Positions 36,784 through 48,681 of a stretch of 64,000 nucleotides of DNA are shown here, piece by piece (position 1 is the stretch's first letter; each line of letters opens with the position of its first letter). This stretch comes from Leucaena leucocephala. Taxonomy: Eukaryota; Streptophyta; Magnoliopsida; Fabales; Fabaceae. A program made the translations under genes and the position numbers. The notes under the pieces were generated by a model. That model was not told the DNA's origin. It saw only the letters and a list, made by a program, of their open reading frames with translations, and did no database searches. The stretch spans positions 2,611,501 to 2,675,500 of the forward strand of contig CM073560.1 in NCBI GenBank assembly GCA_037074615.1, read 5' to 3'.

Positions 36784-37330
36784 TGGAGCAAAATCAGAGT
36801 AAGTCCTGCCGGAGAAAACACTCTAACCTTAATAGAGAGCAAACCCAGCAGCCTACAGCATATAGTTGCCATCAATTAAACCGCGAATTCAAAAGCAACA
36901 GATTCGATCGAACAAAATCACAGAGCAACACAGAAAAACTCAGTTTCTTTCTGTATCCATAGCTTTAAACAAACAAAACAGCTCCGACTTTAATTGCATA
37001 AATCAGATCAATCAGATTCAGATTCTCAATGTCAAATCTATAATTTCATTCCCAGAAACGAATACAACAGAAACGGAACAAGCCTTGAGCTGAGAAATAA
37101 AAAAAGTGAGCTAGTGATACCTCGGATTCTGCTGGAGAAACAAAAATTTCCACGATTTCGATTCACGGGAAAATATCTACTTTCTCGAGATTGTTCAATA
37201 CACCGAGAGAAACGAAGTAATCTTAGAGAGATTAAACGAGCAAGTAACGAGGGAATAGAGGGAAGGTAAGAACAGAGAAGGAGGAGGAAGGGGAGAGCTA
37301 AATGGAAGAGCTATAAAATAAAGTGAGAAA
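36784..37330 (-). promoter_or_regulatory. REVEILLE 5' leader with intron
   Basis: A leader exon ends at a good minus-strand donor (CCGAG/GTATCA, 37121/37120). The intron probably ends at CTGTAG near 36854, leaving a second leader segment before the ATG at 36783. Confidence 0.45.
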
Positions 37331-37470
37331 AAATAATAAAAAATTGTGAAAAAAATGAGGGATTGCCACGCTAGGCAGGAGAAAATATTTTTGAGGAAAA
37401 ATAAAAATCTCAATGGAGGGTTCCAGAAGACGAGGGAGGCTTGTGGCTGAGAACGCACTGGGACCCTGGA

Positions 37471-37476
37471 CACGTG
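37471..37476. promoter_or_regulatory. G-box upstream of the REVEILLE gene
   Basis: A perfect palindromic CACGTG in the context GGACACGTGGCG lies about 350 bases upstream of the leader donor. G-boxes are bound by PIF bHLH and bZIP factors and are common in light- and clock-controlled promoters. Confidence 0.45.
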
Positions 37477-37479
37477 GCG

Positions 37480-39753
37480 TTCGGATGTTAATCGTTTTTT
37501 ATTTTCTGACAATGTTATTCGGAAGTGTCGTTTTATTTGTGGAAGACATGAGAGCTCAGCAGATAATTGGGAAGATTTTATGAAAAATTAAAAAGCTATT
37601 TTTGTTTCTTTTTGACTTAAAACGATATTTCTTAACTTCACGCGCCTGTCCGTGGTCTGAGTTTCATCACTCTTCTTGTCTGAAAAACATTGAAACTACA
37701 TCCACATTATCTCATTATTTTTAATTTAGAAATATTCTAAAAGAAATAAATATACTTTTTTGGAATAATTCGTTGCTGCTAGTTTTGTCCCTACATAGTA
37801 AGAATTTAGCTCAATCTAACTTAGATAAAAAAAAATTGGTAAAAAAATTAAATTAAAAATATTAGATATAAATTTTTATATTACATAAATTTTTTTATAC
37901 AATTTTTTTTAAAAAAAATTAGGTTCATCCACAATTTAAAGATAAGTCGAAATCTCTATTCTTTAAAATTAGAAATAATACCCATATAAATTTTAATTTT
38001 ATTATTAAAAGGAATCTACAGATTTGATACCTATATAAACTAATGAGCCAAAGTTTTGTCTTAAAATATGCTATAATATTTATAGTTATTGATGTTATAC
38101 TTTAAATATTGATTTGAAAATTTAAAGCCATTGATGGATCTCAATAAAAAATTTGTTCAACACATTATCTTAAATTTGGCCATGAAAACATGTTATTATG
38201 AATTGCTCTTGATAATATAATTTTATTAATGCTTAAATTTAAATTAATCGATAATAAAAATACCATATGTTATATAAAAAAATATAATCTTTTATTACAT
38301 GGGATTTGTATCATGATTTGTATAAAAGGAAAAATTTTGAAGGAAGGAGATTATTGATTTGATGACTTCAAATATGGAATACCAGAATCAATTCAGTTAA
38401 TTAGTTAAATGTCATTTGGGAGCGTGAAAGGAAGAGGGAATCTTGGGGGATGACAACTCAGCACGCCGCCAATAGGGCTTGAGTAGGGTGTGTGATACTC
38501 TTGCCACCAAAAGCGTTGGCCAATGATATCTGCCCAGCTCATACATGTGTGTGTGTGTCTCTCTCTCTCTCTCTCTCTATATATATTGGAGATAGGATTT
38601 TTTTAGGCAACTATTATTATTAATATGACAATGTGGTCAATGAGCAATTTATATCTTATAATATAAAAACTTTCCTAAAAAATTGTAAGATACAATATTT
38701 TTTCTTAGATACAAGTATCCTCTCATTTTATTAAAAATAATTATACTCAAAATATTATCAGATACTCTTTCAATATTAAATTTAATTAAAAAATTAATAG
38801 TGATCATAAACATCATATTTTATTCATATATTTATCAAATTTTTTAAATTATCGCGATTGATATTTTATCGATAATAATAAATTATGAGAAATATGAGAA
38901 AATTAATTATTATAATTAGAATATTTAAAAAAAAATATTATTTTAACTAATTTTTTAATCTAATTAAATAAATTTTATACTAAAAATTAATAATAAAATA
39001 ATACTAAATATTTGGGACCTCATATAAGCCAGATGGGAAACATGGTTACTGGAGCAACTAGCGGTTAACACTGTTTCTTTGTTCTTGATACAAAACGCTT
39101 TATAAAATTTAATAAAAATATTCATAACTCAAATTTAAAAAAAATGCCCCTCTCTCTTTCCTTCCATCCCTCCTCTCATGCACAATAAATCATAACAAAT
39201 AGAGGGTTAATTGGGGAAATTTGTAAGATTTTTTAATATTTAATTAATTCTAACTAATTTTTTTAATCATATGCAAATAATTATGAGGGTCTCAAAAAAG
39301 AGACAAAATGATTTGTGACTACTAATTTCATAAACACACATTAAATTGCATTGTTTCTTTTAATTGAGAAAACTTTCTGGCATTCAATTGTTTCTTTTTA
39401 AACAACAAAAAAAGAGCCGTGTGCTTCAATCGCTTCCCTGAGTCTGGAAGTATTAGTGGTCCCTATGTTTTTAGCCCCTCGATAACTCTGTTAGTCTCTG
39501 TATCTAATATTATTTATTAAGCATACTATTTTAATAATCACTAATTAATAAACTAAATTATCAGTTTCCAAGAGCGTCAACACCAAAAAAGCTGGACTCA
39601 ACCCATGATTTATACATTTTCTATAGGTTTTGTTAATTTTTAATTGAATAAGAAAATCAAAATCAATAAAACTTGACTTTTAGTCACGAGCTTTTCTTCT
39701 AACACAAGGAGCAAGATCAATGGAAACCGCGTTTTTTTTTTTTTAAATTATGT
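37480..39753. other. AT-rich intergenic DNA
   Basis: Mostly featureless. A GC-richer patch at 38418-38550 with CCAAT cores (GCCAATAGG, GGCCAATGA) looks promoter-like but no gene adjoins it. A compound (GT)n(CT)n(AT)n microsatellite lies at about 38549-38586. Confidence 0.5.
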
Positions 39754-40259
39754 GCCTGATTTGATAAGGCATAAAACCGTAGTTTTTAAAGAACATTTAA
39801 CTTAAATTTTAATTTAAAAAAATATTAAAATAAATAGTAATATATATCTAAAAAAAATTTAGACTAAATTTTAAAATTAAAATTTTAGATAAGATATTAA
39901 GATTTAGAAGTGTAAAAAAATTTATAGACTATATAATTACTATTTTATCTTCTATTTTTTTACATTATTTCTCATCTCTCTTATTTTTTTTCTACCCACT
40001 CTCCTATCTCTTCTCCCATCTATATTCTCTACTTTATCTCATATCTCCTCTATCTTTTTTATCATCTCTCATACTTTTAATAAAATTATGTATTTTCTGA
40101 TAATTTTTTAATTACAAAAATTATTTTAACAATAACTATCCAAACACTTATTTATTTAAAATTTTTATTTATAAATTTTTCTCTAAAAATTATTTTCTAA
40201 AAACTGTCCAAAAACTATTTTTTTATAAATTTTTTTTTAAACTCATATCCAAATATGCC
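39754..40259. repeat. Possible TIR MITE
   Basis: The left end GCCTGATTTGATAAGG and inverted right end GGCATATTTGGATATG are similar, and GGCATNTTTGGATA termini are common in plant MITEs. The interior is AT-rich with a CT-rich patch. No clean target duplication was found. Confidence 0.3.
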
Positions 40260-40950
40260 ATATATCTAAATTTAACTTTTTTTTTTATTATAAGTATATA
40301 GTTTTAAGAAAGCTTAAAATAAATCCTATTGTGTATATGGCTTTAGAAAATATAAATAACATAACTTTTATAAATTTCATATTATACTCTTTAGATATAT
40401 AAAACCTATAGATAAAGGTAATTATTGCATGCAAAAAGCAGTTCAATAAATCGATATTAAAAACTATAAATCATTTATGTAGGAACGGAAAATTGAATTG
40501 GTCATAATATCAGTCGAGGACCACATCTAATCTAATAAACAGAGAGTTATTAAAGCACAAGTTTGATAAATTAATATTTTCTTACTCAAATTGATGTCGG
40601 GATTGCATGAGAGGAGAGGGGGAAAAACCATGTGAAATTGAACTCAATCCATCAATCCAAAATTCTAAGGCAAACAAGATAGGGGACCAGTTCATGGATT
40701 TGATTGACTGAACCCTGTGGATCGATTTTTAATACCATGCTTATATAACCTTATACAACAACCTGCTTAATATATATTGACATATCGTTATAAAATAAAA
40801 TTAGCTGTCACTCTAAAATTGAAATAACAATTTACTGTTTATACATGACAGTTTTTTTAAAAATATTTTTAATATTAAGATTATATATTTTTTTTATATG
40901 AAGGCGAATACTAACATAAAATAGACAAATTTAGTAAGTAATATCATAAA
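40260..40950. other. AT-rich intergenic DNA
   Basis: No coding or structural RNA signal seen. Confidence 0.5.
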
Positions 40951-41735
40951 AGATTAAAGTGTAATTAGTACTTTAAAATATTATTTTATATATATTTAAT
41001 ATTTTATTAAGTATGCTCAGTGTCTAAAATAATTTATAGTATAATTTTATTTTTAAAATATTTAAAATAATATAATATTATTCACACTAATATAATGATT
41101 TAGCTCATTTTTTACTTTAAAAAAATTGACTTGGCAAGATAAATCAATTTTTTTTTATTGTCCATGCTTTTTTCTTTATCATTATCTCTTTTTTACTTTT
41201 TCGTTTTATCTCGGACTCTCTCCCTTATTTTCTTCAACTCTTCGTTTTCTTATCAAATTTTGATGAATAATATGAAAAGAAAATAAATGTTATTTTTTGT
41301 TCCAGAATTTTGAATAATATAAAAAGAATACCATAAATTATTTTACTTGTTAGCTAAAAACGTGCAAGGAAAAAAAAATAAGAAAGTTTGAACAAAGTGA
41401 AAAAAAGGATGAATTATTTTTACATTGAAAAGTTTATGAAAATAAACAAGGAATAATATATTATATATTTTAGGATACTAGGTATACTTGAGAAAATATT
41501 TTAGAGCACTAAACGCATTATAAATTATTTTAGAATATTAGACGTACCTGAGAAAATATTTTAGGATGTTTGACGCATATGAACAAATATTTTAGAACAC
41601 TAAGTGTAGTATAAATTATTTTAAAATATTATATATATCTTAAAAAATATGTTATGACACTAAATATACTATAATTTATTTTAAAATATTAGGTATAATT
41701 AAAAAATACTTTAAATCAGTAGGTATACTTTAACC
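40951..41735. mobile_element. Second foldback element, related to the one at 5170
   Basis: The left arm (about 40951-41085) and the inverted right arm (about 41455-41735) share units such as TATTTTAAAATAATTTATA. Outer ends are GATTAAAGTGTAATTAGTAC and, inverted, GGTTAAAGTATACCTACTGA. Flanks ATATCATAAA (40941-40950) and CTAACATAAA (41736-41745) match at 8 of 10 positions, a possible decayed target duplication. The right arm repeats a roughly 50-base unit several times. No ORF. Confidence 0.45.
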
Positions 41736-41745
41736 CTAACATAAA

Positions 41746-43692
41746 TATGAGAAAAAAGATATGGTAATATCTATGGCCACAAAAAACACGGGAGAGATTA
41801 GATAGAAGAGACGCGAACAGGCCAGGTTGGTGGGACTTGTGGGTGTGATCATCTGGTGGTCCCCACCTTACTCTTTTTGGCCACCTCACCACTTCCCACC
41901 CCTCTTCGTTCCCCTTCTATCCACCTTTTTACTCTAACTAATTATTTCAATAAATCCCTGGCACTGTTTTTGATTTGTTCGTGTATTAAATTTCATGCCT
42001 TTTTTTTTAATATTGCCTTCTTTTCATACATTTATCTTGAATCTCTTGCAGATGGAAGGATTATTCTAGTTAAAGTATATTATATTTCCTCTTTTACGTA
42101 ACAAATTAGGCATCTTGTACAAACAAATATTTAATATATTTTTATGTTATTATTAAAAATATTTTTTATCATTTTAATTAAATACGAAAATAATAAAATT
42201 TTAATTTCATTATATTTATTAAATAATATATATCCAATATCATGTTCTTTTGCATTATACTACATAACATAATGTTTTAGAGGATTAGAGGCTTTGATTT
42301 TAATTAATCCATGAAAATTTTTAAATAAAAAAATGCAGGTAGTTCAATGACAAAATTAAATTATAAAATAATGGCAAAAAAACGTATAATTTTCAATTCC
42401 CTTGTCTTTTCCCGCTTGTAGGCAACTAAACAAAGCTTTCATGGTTGCTTTCCTTCATAAAAGATAACATTTAAAATGATTATTCTTATAAAATAAAAAA
42501 TTAGTTAACTTTTAATTCCATTGCTTGCCTTCAAGATTTATTTTTCTAAATAAATAATTAATTAATAGTTGCGTGATAGATCTAATAAATTAGGTCTTGC
42601 TTGCCATTAATGTAAACCCTCCCAGTTATTAAAACCTCAAATATTTGTGAGCCACAAATTGTCCTTAACGCTTCAGGGAAAGTTAGGGATTTGTGATTAG
42701 TTTGGCTGAAGAATATGACATCTCTAATCCCCATAACTGACATTTTTTTAAAAAAAAATTATTTTTAAAATTTTCACATCACAAAATTCATTTGCTTTGA
42801 AGGGAATCACCGATTATATAGACTAGAGTGACATTTTATTTTTTATTTTTTAGAATTTTCACGTCACGAAATTCATTTACTTTGAAGGGAATCACATGAG
42901 CATATTTCTCTCCAATATTTTTTTTCGCACATAATTTGAAACATTTATTGGATTTATTAACAACTGAGGAAGAAGATGACATCTCATCTTTAGATTTGAG
43001 TTATTTTTAGCATAAATTTCATACTAAAAATATTACAACCTAATTGTTTTTTTATAAACTTACTTTTTTTTTACATGAAATCTGAAATTCCATATTACCA
43101 TAAGATTTCATAAAAGTACTACCTTACCCCAAGTAAGATAATTCTCTCACTAATTGAGCATTATTGTAATTAAGTAACCATAACATCTACTATAATCAAC
43201 ACCAGATTGGTCTGGTAGATTTACTTAAACAAGTTTGCATGGCATTTAAAATTATTAGAAATAGCGGATAATATTATAATCCAATAGCATCTAAGCTTTG
43301 TGTAAATGGAAAACCGTGAATTTAATTCATAATGTTAATATTTACTCTTTTAATAAAAATATTAGACATATTAAAAATCACTACTAATAAATATTAAGTT
43401 TAGTCCTTTGCAATAGAAAATAATCTAAATCAGAAAATAAAATAGTAAAATAGCATCTATCACGTTGATATTATTTTTTTAATTGTATATAACATCTTAA
43501 TCATATATATGATGTATCTAACATTTAGTATCATGATATTATTTTTTAATATTTTTAACATCCTAATATTATTTATAGTATATCTAATATTTTAAATTAT
43601 AAAAAAAATTAGGGTTATGAATGCTAATTTATCCAAAATAAAATCCAGTAGGTGTGTATATTATATGTATATAAGATCTTTTTGAAGATTAA
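41746..43692. other. AT-rich intergenic DNA, with a promoter-like GC patch
   Basis: The patch at about 41800-41940 (GGTGGTCCCCACC and similar) is GC-richer and holds an ORF with no domain (41856-42101). A 42-bp local repeat near 42769 is listed separately. Otherwise nothing is recognised. Confidence 0.45.
42769..42895. repeat. Local duplication of a 42-bp unit
   Basis: Copies at 42769-42810 and 42854-42895 differ at four positions. The unit ends CTTTGAAGGGAATCAC. A T-rich spacer of about 43 bases separates them. Confidence 0.85.
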
Positions 43693-43708
43693 GGTTTGAT
43701 TGTTAGTC

Positions 43709-43794
43709 CCCACCATAGCCAAGTGCGTGACGCGGGTCGGATCCAGATGTAGTCGGGACAAAATTCCGGTGAATCGAGTGGACAAAAAAAAAAG
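43709..43794 (+). mobile_element. 5'-truncated SINE (family A) with 16-bp target duplication
   Basis: This 86-bp copy of the tail region seen at 11880-11972 (GCGGGTCGGATCCAGATGTA) ends in poly(A). Flanks GGTTTGATTGTTAGTC (43693-43708) and GGTTTGATTGTGAGTC (43795-43810) match at 15 of 16 positions. The direct repeats show that truncation occurred at insertion. Confidence 0.8.
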
Positions 43795-43810
43795 GGTTTG
43801 ATTGTGAGTC

Positions 43811-44152
43811 ACGCACGATCTTAAGAGTGAATTGTGGCCTCTAGTTTTTTTTTTTTTTTTGAGTTGGGCATAAAACCTAAACACAAATCAACTTCACGTG
43901 CCACCCATGCCTAACACAAATCTTCAATAAACCCCAAATTTTGAAGTGTGTGGATTTTTTTTTCCTGTAGTAGTCCATGTTAATATAATAATATAACATA
44001 AAAATTAGAAGAGATTGATCGTTCATAAGCTCCAAACGCTACCATTTATTTTGAATATTCGGACCGTTTTTTTTATCTTTGTTAAAGGAATAAATATTGA
44101 ATCATTTATGTACTAAAATTTAGAGAAATTAAATTGCATGATAAATAAAAAT
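43811..44152. other. AT-rich intergenic DNA
   Basis: Nothing recognised. A minus-strand ORF spanning the SINE (43624-43884) is not a gene. Confidence 0.5.
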
Positions 44153-44165
44153 ATCACAATTATAT

Positions 44166-44367
44166 ATATTTTTGATACAAACAAGTTTATGTGGGTTCGA
44201 CACCGATTCCAACCAAGGTCAGGGCACAGCTCCAAAGCTCAGAGAGCACCTATAGAAGACTTACGAGATTGGCTACTAAAGAAGTCCTCACAACGACAAC
44301 AGGAATCGAACTCACTTTTTTATAAGATATGAGCTAATTCTTTACTATTTGTACCAACCCCATTAGC
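44166..44367 (-). mobile_element. tRNA-derived SINE (family C), full length
   Basis: The 202-bp element is flanked by perfect 13-bp repeats ATCACAATTATAT (44153-44165, 44368-44380). The minus strand has a clear B box (GTGAGTTCGATTCCTG) and a weaker A-box region. Partial copies lie at 6296-6420 and 12235-12365. Confidence 0.75.
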
Positions 44368-44380
44368 ATCACAATTATAT

Positions 44381-44918
44381 TTTGATAATGAGACATAATC
44401 CTAATATGTTCCTAAATTGGGTTGGGCATAAAACCTAAACACGTGTGATCCAATCTTCACAAAGACCAATTGCCTAACACTAATCCCCACAAACCAAAAT
44501 TGAACATCATTTTGTTTCTTTTTAAATCATATAAAGCCAGACTCGTATAAAACATTCTTATTCAAATATCCCATTTTGGCCTATAAAAAGCCCTTAATCA
44601 ATTTTTAAATTTGTATTCATAGATAATCATCATATCATTAACTAATCTATTATTTTATTAACAAATCGTGATATGTCGATGACAGCATGTACTTTTAGAC
44701 TTTGGGTCATTTTTCGATATTTGCATGTCACTGATAATGAAATAACAACCAATTAAGCTTGATGCTTATAGGAAAAAATAAAAATAAAAAAGAGTGTTGC
44801 GCCATTTAATTATCATTAAATTATGAACAATATAGGAAATAGGCCATTTCTTGCCTCATTATTGTCTTGAAAAATTATAATTAAATTTTATTGTTACGTA
44901 AGAATGTATGAATTGGAA
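44381..44918. other. AT-rich intergenic DNA
   Basis: No gene or repeat recognised between the SINE and the second hAT-type copy. Confidence 0.5.
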
Positions 44919-44926
44919 AGATGAAT

Positions 44927-45486
44927 TAGAGGTGGTAATGTGGGCCAACCCGTCGAATACGGATTGGCCCGCCGCGGGTTGAGATAAAGGCGGGCCGGTT
45001 TTAACCAGCCCGCTTTTAGGCGGGTTGGGATTACCCCAACCCGAGCCCGCCAACTTTTTTTTTTTTTTTTTTAATTTTTTTTCATATATATGCCTATTTT
45101 TAAAAAAAAATCATATATTTTAATATTAATTAGATTCGAATTATGTTTGAAGTTGTCAAAATATTTATTTAGTTAACTTTGTCACTATTCATAGATAAAT
45201 TTATCACAAAGAAAATAATAATAAAATAAAATAAATATATATATAAAGAAATGACTCAATGAGATAAAGTTAATATAAATTAAATGTAATGTCCCTTGTT
45301 TGGCTAAAATTCTCAAATTAGTAAAGTATAAATATAGAATATAAATAATAAAAAAAAGTAAAAAAAAAAGGGCTAACGCCGCGGGTGCGGGTCAAAAAGA
45401 CCCGCATCTAAATGGGTTGCAAATTTTGCAACCCAACCCACTATTTTTTGGCGGGTTGGCGGGCCCAACCTAAATTATCACCCCTA
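44927..45486 (+). mobile_element. Non-autonomous hAT-type element, copy 2
   Basis: The 560-bp element has an 8-bp target duplication AGATGAAT (44919-44926, 45487-45494). Ends are TAGAGGTGGTAAT and, inverted, TAGGGGTGATAAT. It shares its core with copies 1, 3 and 4, with a deletion in the right GC-rich arm. Confidence 0.85.
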
Positions 45487-45664
45487 AGATGAATAGAGAG
45501 AAACTAATAATAAAACACTTATTTTTATTTTGATCTAAATTTAAGTGACTATTCTGTAATTTATTTCCATTTATAATCCATTATTCTCTTCCATGTATAA
45601 ATTTAAACCAAGGAGAAGATGATAGATTTAAATTTAAATTTTTTAATATAATGTGTGTTTAATG

Positions 45665-46329
45665 TAGAGGTGGTAATGCGGGCCAACCCGCCGGATACGG
45701 GTTGGCCCGCCGCGGGTTGATATAAAAGCGGGCCGGTTTTAACCGGCCCGCTTTCAGGCGGGTTGGGATTATCCCAACCCGAGCCCGCCATGGCGGGTTG
45801 GCGGGTTAGCCCGCCAACCCGCCAACTTTTTTTTTTATTTTTTTTATTTTTTTCATAATTTTTTTAATATATATGCCTACTTTTTTAAAAAAAATTATAT
45901 ATTTTAATATTAATTAGATTCAAATCATGTTTGAAGTTGTCAAAATATTTATTTAGTTAACTTTGTCACCATTCATAGATAAATTTATCACAAAGAAAAT
46001 AATAATAAAATAAAATAAATATATATATATATAAAGAAATGACTCAATGAGATAAAGTTAATATAAATTAAGTGTAATGTCCCTTGTTTGGCTAAAATTC
46101 TCAAATTAGTAAAGTATAAATATGGAATATAAATAATAAAAAAAAAGTAAAAAAAAAAAAAAAAAAAAAGGGCTAACCCGCCAACCCGGCGGGTTAGCCC
46201 GCCGCGGGTGCGGGCTTGGCGGGTGCGGGTCAAAAAGACCCGCATCTAAATGGGTTGCAAATTTTGCAACCCAACCCGCCATTTTTTGGCGGGTTGGGCC
46301 CGCGGGCCCAACCCAAATTCCCACCCCTA
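45665..46329 (+). mobile_element. Non-autonomous hAT-type element, copy 3
   Basis: The 665-bp element has an 8-bp target duplication GTTTAATG (45657-45664, 46330-46337). Ends are TAGAGGTGGTAAT and, inverted, TAGGGGTGGGAAT. It lies in the same orientation as copy 2, only 178 bases away, with a very similar core; both GC-rich arms are complete. Confidence 0.88.
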
Positions 46330-46337
46330 GTTTAATG

Positions 46338-47387
46338 TGCGCAGACCTTTAATGCTCGGACGGGATTGAGTGAGAAATTCTTATAGGTAAACTAATTAAG
46401 CGTTAAAATAAAAGCAAGCTCTTGTATGTATGAGAGTGGAAGTTGCTCTTATTCTTCGTTCTCCTTCTCCCATTGTGTAATATGAGGTTAAAGGAGGTAG
46501 TAGTTGGTCCGACTCAGATTTTATTTTTCTAGGGGATTGGTTCTATTGCTAGCTTATCATTCTAATGTTACCGTTAGCTTTTCATTAACGGATAACGATA
46601 TTGTCTCTCATAAAATTTTTAGAATATATTAAATACCCTTTAACCCTTATTTATTTCACTGTCCATATGTCTGTCTTGTTCTCAAAAAAGTGCAAGTGTG
46701 TAAAAAACTCATATATGATTATGGAGTAAACATTATTATTTCCAAAATACAAACTCGTGAGTCAACCAGCTAAGTTCACCAAATTAGCTAAGCTATTTTA
46801 CCAGTTCAAATCATATTATAAGAGACAGTTTTATTAATAACTAAATAAAACGGTAAACACAGATGCTCTGAAGCCTAGCATCAGAAAACAATAAAGAAAA
46901 CAAATTATTGAAAGCAGAAACCAAAATGATGGCCCATAGCCCACGGTTTGATCTACACCATCTCCTGTACCTCCATGCATGAACACTTAGAAGGCTCCTT
47001 CGTGTTGGGACGGACTGACTACAAACAAGCTCCTATAACCATCTCCAATAGGTAACGCCATCCCGAGGCACTAGATTAGACCTAACTCAAAACTCTGAGC
47101 ATCTCAACTCGATGTAACTTGCCACTGACTCAGCAATTTGAGTTTGGGAAACTGCTCCAGTAGACCAGTACTAGTGTATCGATCGGCGACAAACGAGTTA
47201 GCTCAGCTTCGTCCATTGTTATTACAAAACCTTCCTCTCACTCTCACTCCGACTCTCTGCTTGTGTGGTGGCGGGCTTTGTGCATCTCATTGTATTGTTG
47301 CCTGTTATTTTAATATACTAGAGAGTAAAACTTGCAGCTACAGCAGCCGTACGTGACCATCCTTGTCACTGAACTGGGACTCGAGAT
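46338..47387. other. Intergenic DNA, partly GC-richer; possible LINE 3' region
   Basis: 46890-47387 is less AT-rich and lies 3' of the RNase H relic, so it may be its 3' untranslated part. An ORF at 47138-47356 (plus) has no domain. Confidence 0.4.
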
Positions 47388-47640
47388 CTAAAGACCTCTT
47401 GCTCCGTTCAGCGCCGCAGTCTTTGCAAGAGTGTCTGCCATATGATTATCTTCTCTGCTAAAAACTTGACGCTCAACTTGCCAATCCCAAGCGATCATGT
47501 TCCGAATTTCCTGAATCACTATCCAGTCTTCGTGGAGGCTAATATCACCGCCGTAAATGAGATCTATTATGCTTCTGAAGAGTCACTTCGCAGGATTATA
47601 TCCTTTTCACCAAGGTCCTAGGCCCGCTTCCATCCCATCA
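47388..47640 (-). pseudogene. LINE / RNase H (RVT_3) C-terminal relic
   Basis: The minus strand reads, in one frame ending at a TAG (47388-47390), IYGGDISLHEDW then IAWDWQVERQVFSREDNHMA then DTLAKTAALNGARGL. This fits the end of the RNase H-like domain of plant LINEs (W-x-V ... REgNxxAD-xLAk). Just upstream, ILRSDSSEA (the SDS aspartate motif) is in a different frame with stops. It is a decayed fragment, cut off near a hAT insertion at 47673. Confidence 0.6.
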
Positions 47641-47672
47641 GACAGACAGCCCCACAGCTCGTTTGATGTAAT

Positions 47673-48435
47673 TAGAGATGTTCATGAGTAGGATTGGGCA
47701 GAGTAATTTTATGCCTAGTGCCTTGTCTAAAAAAAATATAGACTATATTTTATAGCCCGATACCCGACCCTACCTGGTAAAAACCCTAATCATTTTGGGC
47801 TGGGCATAGGCAGGCTATACGTGGGCGGACTGGGCATGCCCAAGTTGTAATACTATGCTCATGTTGTGAAAAAAAAATCTACAATTATAAACTTCTAAAA
47901 TAATACCATATTCATATGTCTTCAAGAATTAAATAATATATATAATTCACTAAAAATAAGTTAACAAAAAGATAATAATTAGAGTATTGAAATTTATTGC
48001 ATATAAAAAAAGTCTTAAAGTCTAAATAGTTTGTAATTACAACTTTATATCAATTTCCTAAATATTGAGAAGGATGGAGTATCTAAATAAAATAAAATAA
48101 ATAATTATAATTTATAATTTAATCATATTATGATTAGTAAAGTTAAAAAATATCAATATAGTTATAAATATTAAAAGACGCAACTTACGTACTTAACTAC
48201 TTATATTTATAAAATAACCCTTTAGTTACCAGTAACTATCATATTCTCCCTTTCAAATGTAGCATCTAGGGAGAAAAGTAAAAAAATAAAAAAGGGGTGC
48301 TCATGGGTAGGGCGGGGCAGGGCAACCCCCTTGCCCAATGCCTAGCCTTGCCCTATATTTATCGGTCTGGGCAGAGCCTTTTTTTCGTGGGTTCGAGTGA
48401 ACATACCTGGCCGTGGACTTTATGAACACCCCCTA
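47673..48435. mobile_element. Non-autonomous hAT-type element of a second family
   Basis: The 763-bp element has a perfect 8-bp target duplication GATGTAAT (47665-47672, 48436-48443). Ends are TAGAGATGTTCATGAG and, inverted, TAGGGGGTGTTCATAAA. Subterminal GGGCAGG/GGGCTGGGC motifs replace the GGGTTGGCGGG of the other family. The AT-rich core has no transposase. Confidence 0.75.
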
Positions 48436-48681
48436 GATGTAATATAATAATGGTATTGAGATATCAATCATTTTAATTATTCTATTATTCAATTTCTACG
48501 TGTTATGTTGGTTTAATTTGCTTTGATTCCTTTTCTCCCTTAATTAAGTTCTTGACTTGTTTAATAGAGGGGAGTTAAATGAATTAACTTGTTTACTCAT
48601 TACAAATTAATTAATCAATTAATTCATCAAATACCTGACCCATCTCAAATAGTATGAGATGTAAGAAAAATTATTGATAAA

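Noticed and set aside
41856..42101. 81-aa plus ORF in a GC-rich patch
   Set aside because: Hydrophobic/low-complexity translation with no domain and no further exons.
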